Shown: positions 24,122 to 34,006, counted from the stretch's first letter. The stretch is 64,000 bases of DNA from Clostridium_AD sp050717545 (GCF_050717545.1 NZ_JBOITN010000028.1:105852-169851), one strand, 5' to 3'. The notes: generated by a model not told the origin, from the sequence alone. Numbers and translations are program-made.

Positions 24122-25886
24122 TCACAACTCCTCCTTCCGTTATTAATTTTTCCATATCGTCAGATAGGATCGTAAATATATCATCAATTTTCGACATCTC
24201 AGTTTCTGCAATATATTTTGCTCTAGCTATTTTATCTCGCGCTGTCATTTCTAATATCTTTTTCAAATAAACTCCTGCGCCTAATGCTTTTTCACCCTCA
24301 ACATAAAATTCTAAAATTAGCTTTAACATTTTATATTGTTTTGAAAGAGATGTAAAAGTATCCACTTCATGGAATGCATTTTGTTGTAGATAATCTTCCC
24401 TAATTGATTTAGCAACTTCAAGTTTCAATCTATCTTTTTCAGAAAGAGCCTCTACACCTACAAGTCTAACTATTTCATCAAGTTTTGCTTCATCTTGCAA
24501 TATAGCCATAGCTTTAATTCTAATTTCAGTCCAATCGCTTGCAACATTCTCATTCATCCACTTAGCTAATTGGTCTACATAAAGTGAATAAGATCCTAAC
24601 CAATCTATTGAAGGGAAATGTCTTTTATGAGCAAGATCAGCATCTAGTCCCCAAAACACCTTTACTATTCTAAGGGTTGATTGAGTTACTGGCTCTGATA
24701 GATCTCCACCTGGAGGTGAAACTGCGCCTATAACCGTAATTGCTCCGATTCTTTTATCGTCTCCCATACAAACTACTTTTCCAGATCTCTCATAAAAATC
24801 AGCTACACGTGAACCTAGATATGCTGGATATCCTTCATCACCTGGCATTTCCTCAAGTCTACCTGACATTTCACGTAATGCCTCTGCCCAACGAGATGTA
24901 GAATCTGCCATAAGTGCTACAGCAAAACCCATGTCTCTAAAGTACTCGGCTATTGTTATTCCGGTATATACAGACGCTTCTCTAGCTGCAACTGGCATAT
25001 TAGAGGTATTAGCAATTAGTACAGTTCTTTTCATTAAAGATTCACCTGTTTTTGGATCTTTAAGTTCTGGGAACTCATTCAAAACATCTGTCATCTCGTT
25101 GCCACGTTCCCCGCATCCTATGTAAACAACTATTTCTGCATCTGCCCATTTAGCAAATTGATGTTGAACTACAGTTTTTCCACTACCAAAGGGTCCTGGA
25201 ACGCAAGCTGTACCACCTTTAGTTACTGGAAAGAAGGTATCTATTACTCTTTGACCTGTAACTAATGGTTCTACTGGGTTTAATTTATCAGCATAAGGCC
25301 TACCACGTCTTACTGGCCACTTTTGCATTAATGTAATTTGTTTAATGCCACTGGCTGTTTGCACCTCAGCTACCGTATCTTCTACAGTATACTCTCCTGC
25401 AGTTATAGAAGTAATAGTTCCTTCTATTCCTTTAGGCACCATTATAGTTTGAACGACAACCGTAGTCTCTTGTACTGTTCCTATTGCCACGCCATATGAA
25501 ACTTCATCTCCAACTTTAGCAGTAGGCACAAATCCCCATTTTCTTTCTCTATCTAGTGGTGAAACATTTACACCTTTTGTTAAGTAATTACCAGCTATTG
25601 CTCTTATTTTATCAAGAGGTCTTTGAATACCATCAAACATTGATTCAATAAGGCCAGGTCCAAGTTCAACACTTAATGGTTCACCAGTAGAAACTACTGG
25701 ATCTCCAGGTCCTAAACCTGATGTTTCTTCATATACTTGAATAGAGGCTCTATCCCCTCTCATTTCAATAATTTCGCCTATAAGACCTTTTTCTCCAACC
25801 CTAACTACGTCATATATATTAGCTTCATCCATGTCTTTTGCAACAACTAATGGTCCTGAAACTTTTACAATTTTACCTATTTTCAA
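24114..25886 (-). CDS. ntpA: V-type ATPase catalytic subunit A
   Basis: This 590-residue catalytic subunit has the P-loop GPFGSGKTVVQHQ, CGERGNEM, the characteristic long non-homologous insert (KWPVRRGRPYADKL) and STSRWAEALREMSGRLEEMPG. It hydrolyses or makes ATP, coupled to ion flow through the K ring. ATG follows a GGAAGG site, 17 nt after ntpG. Confidence 0.98.
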   Translation of the reverse strand: MKIGKIVKVSGPLVVAKDMDEANIYDVVRVGEKGLIGEIIEMRGDRASIQVYEETSGLGPGDPVVSTGEPLSVELGPGLIESMFDGIQRPLDKIRAIAGNYLTKGVNVSPLDRERKWGFVPTAKVGDEVSYGVAIGTVQETTVVVQTIMVPKGIEGTITSITAGEYTVEDTVAEVQTASGIKQITLMQKWPVRRGRPYADKLNPVEPLVTGQRVIDTFFPVTKGGTACVPGPFGSGKTVVQHQFAKWADAEIVVYIGCGERGNEMTDVLNEFPELKDPKTGESLMKRTVLIANTSNMPVAAREASVYTGITIAEYFRDMGFAVALMADSTSRWAEALREMSGRLEEMPGDEGYPAYLGSRVADFYERSGKVVCMGDDKRIGAITVIGAVSPPGGDLSEPVTQSTLRIVKVFWGLDADLAHKRHFPSIDWLGSYSLYVDQLAKWMNENVASDWTEIRIKAMAILQDEAKLDEIVRLVGVEALSEKDRLKLEVAKSIREDYLQQNAFHEVDTFTSLSKQYKMLKLILEFYVEGEKALGAGVYLKKILEMTARDKIARAKYIAETEMSKIDDIFTILSDDMEKLITEGGVVND

Positions 25887-25903
25887 GTTATATCCCTACC
25901 TTC

Positions 25904-26221
25904 CTATAAAATATTTACGCCCACTGCTTTTTCTACATTATCTTTAATTTTTTGCATTCCTATATTTAGTGAGCCTTGATTACTTGGTATTAGTATAATG
26001 GCAGGAATCATCTGTTTACTGTACCTTGCTATAGTTTCATCTAAGTGTTGAGCTATCTGCTCAGTTACAAATATAACGGCATAATTACTTGACGCCATTT
26101 TGTCTATAGCTTTTTTAGCTTCATCCACCTCGATAACAGGATATACGTCAATTCCAAGAGCTTTAAAAGCAAGTACTGAATCTTTGTCTCCAACTACTCC
26201 TACTTTATGCATAAACTTCAC
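25904..26221 (-). CDS. ntpG: V-type ATPase subunit F (NtpG)
   Basis: This 105-residue protein is a small Rossmann-like stalk subunit (VGVVGDKDSVLAFKALGIDV, YAVIFVTEQIA, IPAIILIPS). It binds subunit D in the rotor. Its start overlaps the end of ntpC by 17 nt. Size and position between C and A fit the family. Confidence 0.93.
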   Translation of the reverse strand: MKFMHKVGVVGDKDSVLAFKALGIDVYPVIEVDEAKKAIDKMASSNYAVIFVTEQIAQHLDETIARYSKQMIPAIILIPSNQGSLNIGMQKIKDNVEKAVGVNIL

Positions 26222-27206
26222 GCACCCTTTCTCTTATAACAGTTGTATCAACATTATTTAATTTCCCAACCATAATTATTCTGATTATTTTTATTTCTGT
26301 TTCCTTTGCTACGATATATGCAAATATTGGATCAGCTCCAAAAGCAACATACTTAGCAACTTTTAGATTCTCCATAATAAAGTTTTCTGATAACTTTTCT
26401 AAAATAGAAAGTTTACCAGTTTTTATATATTCATCTAGTCCAATTCGTACAACTTCTCCATACTTTGTTGAAGAAAATTTAGCTGCCATATTTTCAATTG
26501 GTTCGTTAAACGCTCTAAGTAAAACATCGTTATCTATATCTCCACCACTAAGAATAACCTCATTAAAAAAATCAACATCTTTTTCTTGTTTTTTCAATCT
26601 AATAATTGATTTAATATTAGTGAAATCCATACTTCTTTTAACATAATTAATTATAAACTCTATCTTTGTTTCCTTTGCCTTAGTTAACATGTCTAGATAC
26701 ATATATTTATCTAATATAATATCTATTTTTTGTGGATCATTAGTTTCCTTAAAGACCTCTTCAGCCTCAATTATAGCTTCCCTCATAATAGGGTTTAATT
26801 CCTTATATTCCATAGACTTCATATAAAACTTTAATTTTTCGCTATTTACTGTACCTACTGGTATTAGCATATGAGATAAATCCTTATCAAGCGCTCTTCC
26901 CTTTAGTATCACCTTTATATTATGATAATCGTATTTCAAACTCATAATATCTACTATAATGGATTCCGGGGAAATTTCGTACATAAGTAAATATACTCTT
27001 TTTAACTCCTCTTTAAGTAGTATGTTGTAGTCCTCTGCCCTCTTTACATTTCCCATCAAACTCGCATATTCATTTTCCTGCAAGATTTTAAGTACATCAT
27101 CTGCCGAGTCACTATCAATCATTCTCTCAATCTTTATTTTATTAAGGAGTCTTGTTTCTAATACCCTTAGCCTAGCCACAGCTTGTGTAAAATCCATCTT
27201 ATCCAT
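26205..27206 (-). CDS. ntpC: V-type ATPase subunit C (rotor-stalk socket)
   Basis: This 333-residue, mostly helical subunit (equivalent to eukaryotic subunit d) joins the D-F axle to the K ring. AVARLRVLETRLL at the N-terminus, a central DIMSLKYDYHNIKVILKGR and EPIFAYIVAKETEIK-like C-terminus (ADPIFAYIVAKETEIKIIR) are typical. It lies 66 nt after ntpE. Confidence 0.93.
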   Translation of the reverse strand: MDKMDFTQAVARLRVLETRLLNKIKIERMIDSDSADDVLKILQENEYASLMGNVKRAEDYNILLKEELKRVYLLMYEISPESIIVDIMSLKYDYHNIKVILKGRALDKDLSHMLIPVGTVNSEKLKFYMKSMEYKELNPIMREAIIEAEEVFKETNDPQKIDIILDKYMYLDMLTKAKETKIEFIINYVKRSMDFTNIKSIIRLKKQEKDVDFFNEVILSGGDIDNDVLLRAFNEPIENMAAKFSSTKYGEVVRIGLDEYIKTGKLSILEKLSENFIMENLKVAKYVAFGADPIFAYIVAKETEIKIIRIIMVGKLNNVDTTVIRERVREVYA

Positions 27207-27272
27207 ATATGGCTATCCTCCTTATATTAATCATGAGAAGATAACAATTATCACTTGTTATCTTCTTTATAT

Positions 27273-27872
27273 TTATTTAAATAGTTCATTAACTATTTCA
27301 GGTTCAAGCTCATCTCTTAATGAATTAACTAAACTTTCAAAAGTATTATTAACTTCTATACCATCTTTTATTACTAGAAATCCGCTTTGAATATCTCGAT
27401 CATCGGAGCTTAGCTTTAATTTACCTAATTTTCCATTAGTTTTTAATAAAAAATTAATTCCAGATAAATACTCATTGCTTATAATACTCTTATATTTCCC
27501 AGGAAGTATTATTTCTTCATCTCCTGCTATTGGCATTGATAAAAGGTATCTTTTTACAATGTCAAAATATTCCTGATCACTTATTTGTAATAGATTTTCT
27601 AAAGCAACCGTAAACACCTTACCTATCATTTTTTGCATAGCAACTAACTTATCGTTTCTTACAGTTAACTTAGAATTTGATATAATTCTCTTAGTTACCG
27701 TAATAGCTTCAATTTTTGCTTTTTCTAGCATTTGGTGTTTAAGCACTTCTACTTCTTTTATTTTGTTTTCAATCAATAAACTCTCATTATCCTTAGCTTC
27801 CTTCAATATAGCTTTTGCTTTAATATTAGCATCGTCTATTATTTTAGCAGATAAGTTTTCTAAATTCGACAT
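27273..27872 (-). CDS. ntpE: V-type ATPase subunit E (peripheral stalk)
   Basis: This 199-residue protein has a long N-terminal charged helix (residues 1-85) and a small C-terminal mixed domain ending EPEIVNELF, as in subunit E. It pairs with subunit G/H to form the stator. The ATG follows AAAGGATGTG. Sequence conservation is low, so operon position carries part of the call. Confidence 0.88.
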   Translation of the reverse strand: MSNLENLSAKIIDDANIKAKAILKEAKDNESLLIENKIKEVEVLKHQMLEKAKIEAITVTKRIISNSKLTVRNDKLVAMQKMIGKVFTVALENLLQISDQEYFDIVKRYLLSMPIAGDEEIILPGKYKSIISNEYLSGINFLLKTNGKLGKLKLSSDDRDIQSGFLVIKDGIEVNNTFESLVNSLRDELEPEIVNELFK

Positions 27873-27928
27873 ATATTCACATCCTTTAACTGCTTAATTT
27901 TAAACTTAGAATGTCTTTGTTACTAATA

Positions 27929-28405
27929 TTATAGAGTTTTAGTAACTAAAATTATTGAAATAACAAATGCTAAAATCGCATATGTTTCAACCATTACTGC
28001 AAATATTATAGCTTTCGCCATATGTTCTGGTTTTTTAGCTAATATTGCAATACCAGCTGCTGAAGTTTTTGCCTGAGCTATTGCTGAATAATATCCTACA
28101 ACTGCTATCGGTAAACATGCCATAAACAAATATAATCCCGTACCAAGTGTCATAGTCACATCTAATTTAAGTAACACAAATATTGCTATAACGAAACCAT
28201 AAAGCCCTTGTGTACCTGGTAATAATTGAATAATAAGTGCTTTACCAAATTTATCTGGTTCTTCAGTCGTGAGTCCTGCACCCGCTTCACCAACTAAACC
28301 TACACCTTTTGCTGATCCCATTCCAGGTAAAATAACCGCCAAAGCCATACCCACTACAGCGAATACAATTCCACCATTTTTAATTATAAATTCCATAAAT
28401 GTCAT
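27929..28405 (-). CDS. ntpK: V-type ATPase subunit K (rotor proteolipid), Na+-type site
   Basis: This 158-residue, four-helix, tandem-hairpin proteolipid forms the membrane rotor ring. The ion-binding residues known from Enterococcus hirae NtpK are present at a constant offset of one: Leu62, Thr65, Gln66 (LLPGTQGLYGF), Tyr69, Gln111 (IAQAKTS) and Glu140 (VMVETYAIL). These match the Na+ ligands, so coupling to sodium is likely. AAGGAGG precedes its ATG. Confidence 0.96.
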   Translation of the reverse strand: MTFMEFIIKNGGIVFAVVGMALAVILPGMGSAKGVGLVGEAGAGLTTEEPDKFGKALIIQLLPGTQGLYGFVIAIFVLLKLDVTMTLGTGLYLFMACLPIAVVGYYSAIAQAKTSAAGIAILAKKPEHMAKAIIFAVMVETYAILAFVISIILVTKTL

Positions 28406-28418
28406 TATTAATTCCTCC

Positions 28419-30377
28419 TTAAATTTGCTTTCCTTTAATTACAGTAATATACTTATTTGCTGATTTAAACACTTTGAAGGCCTTGCCTCCACCTTCGTAA
28501 AATTTACCAAAAAATTCTACATATTGAAGCCTAGCACTATGAACAAAAGCTGATAATCCACTTAATAATAAATTAAACGTTTGTGTAAGCACAAATATGA
28601 ATATACCTATAATAATATTAAAAGGTGATGGCATCATTTTAATAAGCATATTAAATGATATTGCTATGAATCCACCCGCAAGCCCGATTGCCATAATTCT
28701 TGAATACGAAACCAAGTCACCTACATATCCAGATATACCATATAAGCCATATACTCCTCCAGCAAGTTTTGCACCAATCCCTTTATTTGCTCTTCCTTGC
28801 GTTAATACTAATGCAACCATACCAGTTATCATAACCCATTTACCAATGGAAATTACAGTTAGACTTAAACCTAGTGATGATCCACCTAATAATAAAAATG
28901 CTCCAGTTAATGCAGCATACCATGTTAGTACATCGTAAACAGCATCCATTGGTTTACCATCGCGGATAAGCAGATATCCTTTGACCCCAAGGCCAAAATA
29001 AATATGGAATGCACCCATTATAATAGATATTATAAGTAATGTCATTATATCTTCTGCTGGATTTATTATAGACTTAAATTTAATTAAATCTCCAAAGAAA
29101 CTTCCATAAACAATTCCTGCCCCTATTGTTGGTATACTTAAAAACAAGAAAAACTTAGCGAACCTTCGCTGAGCTTCATCTAAATTGAACTTTTTTAGTG
29201 CAAAAGCTGTCACTATCAATATTACTAACCCGTATCCAATATCAGCAAGCATCATTCCAAAGAATACCATGTAAAAAGGTGTCAATAGCGGTGTCGGATC
29301 TATCTCTGAGTATTTAGGCAAACTATACATTGATGTTATTAACTCAAAAGGTTCAACAACTGAACTATTCTTTAAAAGTATAGGCACCTCATTATCTTCC
29401 TTATCTGCTCCTTCAAACTCTAGATAAAAATTTTCTTTAGTTATAGCCTTTATTACATCTTCTAAATCTTTTGATAAAGCTGTTGGAACCCATCCCTCGA
29501 TAGCAACTACATTTTCAGTTTTCAAGAAATTTTGACATGCCATGGCTTTTATATTTTTATTAGATAAATATTCATATACTATTTTAAAATCATCTAAATA
29601 TTTACAGTCACTTTTTATTTCAACATTTATTCTTTCTTCCTCATTAGATATAACTTCTAACCTTTTCTTGAATATGCTTACTTCCTGTGATGCAATTCCT
29701 TCATACCTAAAATTTATACTATTAAAGCCGTGAAGCTTTAGTAATTCTTTTGCTTTATCTTCATAATCTTTATGTACTAAAGCAATTATATTTATTTCAT
29801 CCTTTACTTCACTAATAACTTCTAAGTAGGCATATGGAATTTCACTTTCAAACTTTTCTCTAAAAATATCTTTAAAAGCTTTTGGTAATGATCCCATTAA
29901 GAATATTGAAGAGTTTAATGATTTTAAATCGTTAAACGCTGAATCTAATGTTATCCATGGAGTTAAACCCTCAATTTCAGAATTAATTTTAGTTTTTTCA
30001 TTCTTAATTTTCAGTAATTCATCATCTTTTTCTTTCAGCTTTTTATAGTTTACCTTATAATTTGATTTTTTAGCTAAATCTTCTAACTCCTCGTAATTGA
30101 AACTACTTTTACCTTTGGCTAAAGATTTTATAGCACTTTCCTTTTCGGTACGACTTATTAAAAGGTCAATGGAAAATTTTACTTTAGCTAACTCACCTTC
30201 TAAATAAGAAACTCTTTCATTTTCGGAATCCTTTTGAAGTGATTGCAAATGTTCTTCCGCACTTTCTTGTAAATTTACAAATTGAACATTTTCAAATCTG
30301 TGGAGATCATCTATCAAAGCTTCTTTTTGTGATTCAAAGGCAAACAATGTGAATTTACTCATTTTAACTATTGCCAT
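28419..30377 (-). CDS. ntpI: V-type ATPase subunit I (membrane stator)
   Basis: This 652-residue protein has a soluble N-terminal half with coiled coils (to about residue 330) and about seven or eight transmembrane helices in the C-terminal half (PTPLLTPFYMVFFGMMLADIGYG, SYSRIMAIGLAGGFIA, LSAFVHSARLQYVEFFGKFYEGGG). The conserved Arg in the HSARLQYVEF helix drives ion release from the ring. Its start overlaps the upstream gene by 14 nt. Confidence 0.96.
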   Translation of the reverse strand: MAIVKMSKFTLFAFESQKEALIDDLHRFENVQFVNLQESAEEHLQSLQKDSENERVSYLEGELAKVKFSIDLLISRTEKESAIKSLAKGKSSFNYEELEDLAKKSNYKVNYKKLKEKDDELLKIKNEKTKINSEIEGLTPWITLDSAFNDLKSLNSSIFLMGSLPKAFKDIFREKFESEIPYAYLEVISEVKDEINIIALVHKDYEDKAKELLKLHGFNSINFRYEGIASQEVSIFKKRLEVISNEEERINVEIKSDCKYLDDFKIVYEYLSNKNIKAMACQNFLKTENVVAIEGWVPTALSKDLEDVIKAITKENFYLEFEGADKEDNEVPILLKNSSVVEPFELITSMYSLPKYSEIDPTPLLTPFYMVFFGMMLADIGYGLVILIVTAFALKKFNLDEAQRRFAKFFLFLSIPTIGAGIVYGSFFGDLIKFKSIINPAEDIMTLLIISIIMGAFHIYFGLGVKGYLLIRDGKPMDAVYDVLTWYAALTGAFLLLGGSSLGLSLTVISIGKWVMITGMVALVLTQGRANKGIGAKLAGGVYGLYGISGYVGDLVSYSRIMAIGLAGGFIAISFNMLIKMMPSPFNIIIGIFIFVLTQTFNLLLSGLSAFVHSARLQYVEFFGKFYEGGGKAFKVFKSANKYITVIKGKQI

Positions 30378-30690
30378 TATCTTTCACTATCCTCTCAACC
30401 ACCATGTTAACCGCCTTATCAAATCTTTCTTTTCCTAAATTAAGTATGTTGTTAACCTCTGTTTTACCTGTTTCAATTATTGGTTCAGATTTAATTCTAC
30501 CATCTTCTTTAGCATCTTCAATAATTTTATTAGTTTCTTCTTTTGCCACATCCAAACCTTTTTTGAATTGATCTCCAGCGTAAATCTCAGATTTTTTTAA
30601 TATATCCTTACTATCAGAAACTGCTTTATTTATGATATCTGTTGCTTTCCTTTCTGCACCTTCTATAACTTTTATTGCTTCTAATGCCAA
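30364..30690 (-). CDS. ntpF: V-type ATPase subunit G/H (NtpF, peripheral stalk)
   Basis: This 108-residue, almost entirely coiled-coil protein (EAIKVIEGAERKATDIINKA, DAKEDGRIKSEPIIETGK) pairs with subunit E. It begins at a TTG (30690) after GGTGGTGA, the first gene of the operon order F-I-K-E-C-G-A-B-D found in clostridia and enterococci. Confidence 0.88.
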   Translation of the reverse strand: MALEAIKVIEGAERKATDIINKAVSDSKDILKKSEIYAGDQFKKGLDVAKEETNKIIEDAKEDGRIKSEPIIETGKTEVNNILNLGKERFDKAVNMVVERIVKDNGNS

Positions 30691-30808
30691 AATATCACCA
30701 CCTTTTTTTTAAATAGAGTAAATTTTAATAATCAATCCATAACTTATAATAACCACAAGTGTGTTAGGTATATATTGTTATACTTTAAATAATATTTAAT
30801 ATACCTTA

Positions 30809-30837
30809 ATTATACTAACAATTAGTACAAATTTCAA
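30809..30837 (-). promoter_or_regulatory. Sigma-A promoter of the V-ATPase operon
   Basis: On the reverse strand, TTGAAA (30832-30837) and a perfect TATAAT (30809-30814) are separated by 17 bp. This would give a leader of about 110 nt before ntpF. Confidence 0.75.
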
Positions 30838-30946
30838 CATTTTTTTAATATTGAAAATATTTAAACTAATAAGACTATTTTATAATTCAAATATTAAAAT
30901 ATATTTAACAATTTCATCTGATTTAATAATAATCCATAGATTTTAA

Positions 30947-32689
30947 TTACAATTTCTCATCTAAAATATAAGTTATATCTCTTATGTTCTCCTCGTCATT
31001 AATATTATATACTAAATAACTATATTCTCTATCTATAATATTATTATCTATAAATCTCAGAATATTAATCATAAATTTTTCAACATGGACATTAGATGTA
31101 TTATCTATGACATTGTTTTTTAATAATTTTTCTTTAATAGTTCTTTCTAATTCCTTATCTACATCTCTAATTAGAAAACTTGGAAGCCACTTCTTTTTGT
31201 TATATTTAAGGTAGTCGTATTTAACAATCTCCCTTAAATCAAAATTATCTTGCTTAAGCTTTTCATCATTAAATTCAATGAATATTTTATAATAATCTAC
31301 TGAGGAAATACTTCTGCCTAAATATCCTTTTTCATAAAAAAATAACCCAAGCTCATAATAAAAGTCAAATGGGGATTGAAATTTTTCAATGAAATATTTC
31401 AATATATTATAAAATTTTTGTGAATTATGATATTTATCTACCATTTTTTCTACCCTTTTTAATTTTACAAGTTCATCATAACTTATATCCTTTGTCTTCA
31501 AAATTTCATAAGGTGGATAAGGTGCATAAACCATACCCCACATTGAAACCTCATTCATCATATTGGACCCCTTAAGTAGTTTTAAAAATCCTAGCTGTAT
31601 TACTTCAATACCAATTTTATAAACATCATCAAATGATTTTCTAAATGAATCATAATTTTCTCCTGGAAGACCTGCTATTAAATCTAAATGTTGATTAATA
31701 GTACCTATGTTGTTTACCTGCAATACCTTTTCTTTTATCTCTTCAAATTTAACAAATCTGCTTATATTATCAAGAACTATAGGATTTGTTGTTTGTACTC
31801 CAACTTCAAACTGAAATCTTCCCCTAGGCGCTTTCGACAACACTTCTATTTCGTTATCATTTAGCAAATCTGCTGATATTTCAAAGTGAAACATCGTTTC
31901 ACACTCTAGATTTATTAAAAATTTCCAAATTTCTATGGAATACTGAGGATTACAATTAAATGTTCTATCAACAAACTTTACTAATCTTGTTTTTTTATCT
32001 GCAAGAAACTTAAGTTCCATTTTCACCCTTTCGGCATTTAAAAATCTAACTCCATGAGTTGTGGATGAAAGACAATATTTGCAACTAAAAGGACATCCTC
32101 TTGAGGCTTCATAATAAACTATTTTATTTGTAAATTCTTCTTCTCCATATGGAAATACGACCTCACTTATATCCATTAATTCTCTCTTACCATAATATTC
32201 AATTTCGCCTTTATTCTTATGATAAAGACCTAATATGTTTGGCATATTAGCCTTGACTACAATGGTCATAACATCACTAGGATTATTTTTTGAATTTTCT
32301 GTGCATTTAATCTTCCAATTAATAAACTCTTTATACGTAACTTCGCCTTCACCTTCAATGACATAATCCCCTACGTTTTCTTTAAGAAAAGCTTCACAGT
32401 CATAACTAACCTCAGGTCCACCATAAAGGATTTCAATTCTACTATCTACAAGCTTTATTAAAGATGCAACAGCCCTAACGTAATCAATGTTCCATATGTA
32501 ACAAGAAAATGCTACAAGATCTGGCTTGCCAATTAAAATTTCTTCTAATATTCTTTCAATTTGATCATTTATAGAAAACTCCATAATATTACATTCATAG
32601 TTTAAATCTTCTGTATACGCTTTTAAATATCTTACTGCCAAGTTAGTGTGAATAAATTTTGCATTAATACCTACTAGTGTTACTTTCAT
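30947..32689 (-). CDS. Radical SAM protein with B12-binding domain
   Basis: This 580-residue protein has an N-terminal cobalamin-binding-like Rossmann domain (VGINAKFIHTNLAVRYL, ILYGGPEVSYD) and a radical SAM core with Cys199, Cys203 and Cys206 (GCPFSCKYC). Then follow FVDRTFN, FHFEISADLL and DLIAGLPGE, and a C-terminal DUF4080-like region. Members are often annotated as BchE-type anaerobic cyclases or methylases; the substrate is unknown. It overlaps the upstream methyltransferase-like gene by 26 nt, so the two are probably linked in function. Confidence 0.9.
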   Translation of the reverse strand: MKVTLVGINAKFIHTNLAVRYLKAYTEDLNYECNIMEFSINDQIERILEEILIGKPDLVAFSCYIWNIDYVRAVASLIKLVDSRIEILYGGPEVSYDCEAFLKENVGDYVIEGEGEVTYKEFINWKIKCTENSKNNPSDVMTIVVKANMPNILGLYHKNKGEIEYYGKRELMDISEVVFPYGEEEFTNKIVYYEASRGCPFSCKYCLSSTTHGVRFLNAERVKMELKFLADKKTRLVKFVDRTFNCNPQYSIEIWKFLINLECETMFHFEISADLLNDNEIEVLSKAPRGRFQFEVGVQTTNPIVLDNISRFVKFEEIKEKVLQVNNIGTINQHLDLIAGLPGENYDSFRKSFDDVYKIGIEVIQLGFLKLLKGSNMMNEVSMWGMVYAPYPPYEILKTKDISYDELVKLKRVEKMVDKYHNSQKFYNILKYFIEKFQSPFDFYYELGLFFYEKGYLGRSISSVDYYKIFIEFNDEKLKQDNFDLREIVKYDYLKYNKKKWLPSFLIRDVDKELERTIKEKLLKNNVIDNTSNVHVEKFMINILRFIDNNIIDREYSYLVYNINDEENIRDITYILDEKL

Positions 32690-33203
32690 CTTTTGATTTC
32701 CCTTTCTTTTTACATATCATGTAATAAACATCGTCTGAATTTTTAAGCGTTGTTATTTCAAAATACGGTTGTAAAATTTTTATTGTATTTTCTTTAGAGC
32801 TATTCTTAAATATATTTAAATCCCTTTGATAAATTTGTTTTGTATTTTTATCTGGCAATACAATCTTTATTTTAGAATTAAAGATTTTTGCATAGCCCTT
32901 GTCTATATCCCATATATATAAAAGCCCATCAATTTTTAAATACTTATATATATCTTGTATTAATTTCTTTTTGCTTTGTGAGAATGTTATATCACCCAAT
33001 GTAAAAAATAGTACGCAAAGATCATATACGCCTTCTTCAATGGCTGCCTTCTCCTCTTTTCCCTCAACGTAATCCACTCTACTACTATCGTCAATATATT
33101 GTTTATAGATATTATATATAATTCCATGGTTAGAAAAACCTATATCTAATATATTTCCTTTGAAAATTTCTTTTTCTAGATTTATAAAAACCTCCTTTTT
33201 CAA
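32664..33203 (-). CDS. SAM-dependent methyltransferase-like protein
   Basis: This protein of about 179 residues looks like a class I methyltransferase: motif I is NILDIGFSNHGIIYNI, then VDYVEGKEEKA (acidic end of beta 2), YDLCVLFFTLGDI and LKIDGLLYIWDID. The fold seems complete but the glycine motif is weak. A TTG start at 33203 is favoured because GAGGGG lies 6-8 nt upstream; an in-frame GTG at 33212 lies within that site. It shares an operon with the radical SAM gene downstream. Confidence 0.72.
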   Translation of the reverse strand: MKKEVFINLEKEIFKGNILDIGFSNHGIIYNIYKQYIDDSSRVDYVEGKEEKAAIEEGVYDLCVLFFTLGDITFSQSKKKLIQDIYKYLKIDGLLYIWDIDKGYAKIFNSKIKIVLPDKNTKQIYQRDLNIFKNSSKENTIKILQPYFEITTLKNSDDVYYMICKKKGKSKDESNTSRY

Positions 33204-33266
33204 TTGTTTCACCCCTCTTTGAAGATAACTTCATATATTTTTACCTATTTCTATTTATTCTTCAAA

Positions 33267-33301
33267 AACAAAATAATTCCTCTAAAATAAAGGAATTATT
33301 T
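33267..33301 (-). terminator. Terminator overlapping the stop codon of the PLC-like gene
   Basis: AAATAATTCCT (33271-33281) pairs with AGGAATTATTT (33291-33301). On the reverse strand the stem includes the TAA stop and is followed by TTTTGTTTTT. Confidence 0.8.
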
Positions 33302-34006
33302 CTTAATCTTATTGTAAAAATTCAACATTAACCCTGCAGTGGTCTTTTGGGCTCTTTGAATTATAATCAAAGATACTTTATTATATCTATCTTCTTTTTC
33401 TTTTATATTTACGTTAGCATTATAAGTTTTGTTAGCAAATAATGCATTATTTTTTACATAGTCCTCTACATTATCCTCTTTTATTATCTCATTAGTAACG
33501 GGGAATGAATAATCACTCATTAATTTACCTATAATCCAAAGTTCAAAATTTCTGTGGTTTTTAAGTAACTTATTATTTACATGTTGAGGAACTGTGGCAT
33601 CCTGAATTAAATGGCATGATGCCCCAAAATAAAAAAGTGCTTTTTTTGTATCACCTGCTTCTATAAATCTTAATGCTAATTTATAATATTTTTTAAATTC
33701 AACTAATGCATTTGAAAATCCATAAAGTCCAGTTCCTTTAATGTGATGGTAAAAATGATTTGTACTTTTAAAATCTTGATCTGCCCAAGTAACTCCTTTG
33801 TTTAGTTCTTTTATATATTTTTTATAAAAATTATGAGCTTCATTATATTCCTTGTTTTTCAATATTTCGATGGCTTGAATATTTATAAATTTATGAACAA
33901 TACAATGAGTTTTCATTATTCTTTTTTTAACTGGGTTTACTGTTATCATTAACCCTTTTAAAGTTTTCCCATAAGTAAATTCAATTTTATTTTTCAAAAT
34001 GTTCAC
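33296..34006 (-). CDS. Zinc-dependent phospholipase C-like protein
   Basis: This 236-residue protein matches the catalytic domain of the alpha-toxin/PC-PLC family. Likely zinc ligands follow the family order: His34 or His38, Asp76/Asp78 (TWADQDFK), His87, His132 and Asp136 (SCHLIQDATVPQH), His142, His151 and Glu155 (HRNFE). There is no secretion signal and no C-terminal C2-like domain, unlike the toxins. It may act inside the cell, for example on spore or membrane lipids, or be S1/P1-nuclease-like. It starts with ATG after GAAGAGGTG. Confidence 0.83.
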   Translation of the reverse strand: MNILKNKIEFTYGKTLKGLMITVNPVKKRIMKTHCIVHKFINIQAIEILKNKEYNEAHNFYKKYIKELNKGVTWADQDFKSTNHFYHHIKGTGLYGFSNALVEFKKYYKLALRFIEAGDTKKALFYFGASCHLIQDATVPQHVNNKLLKNHRNFELWIIGKLMSDYSFPVTNEIIKEDNVEDYVKNNALFANKTYNANVNIKEKEDRYNKVSLIIIQRAQKTTAGLMLNFYNKIKK

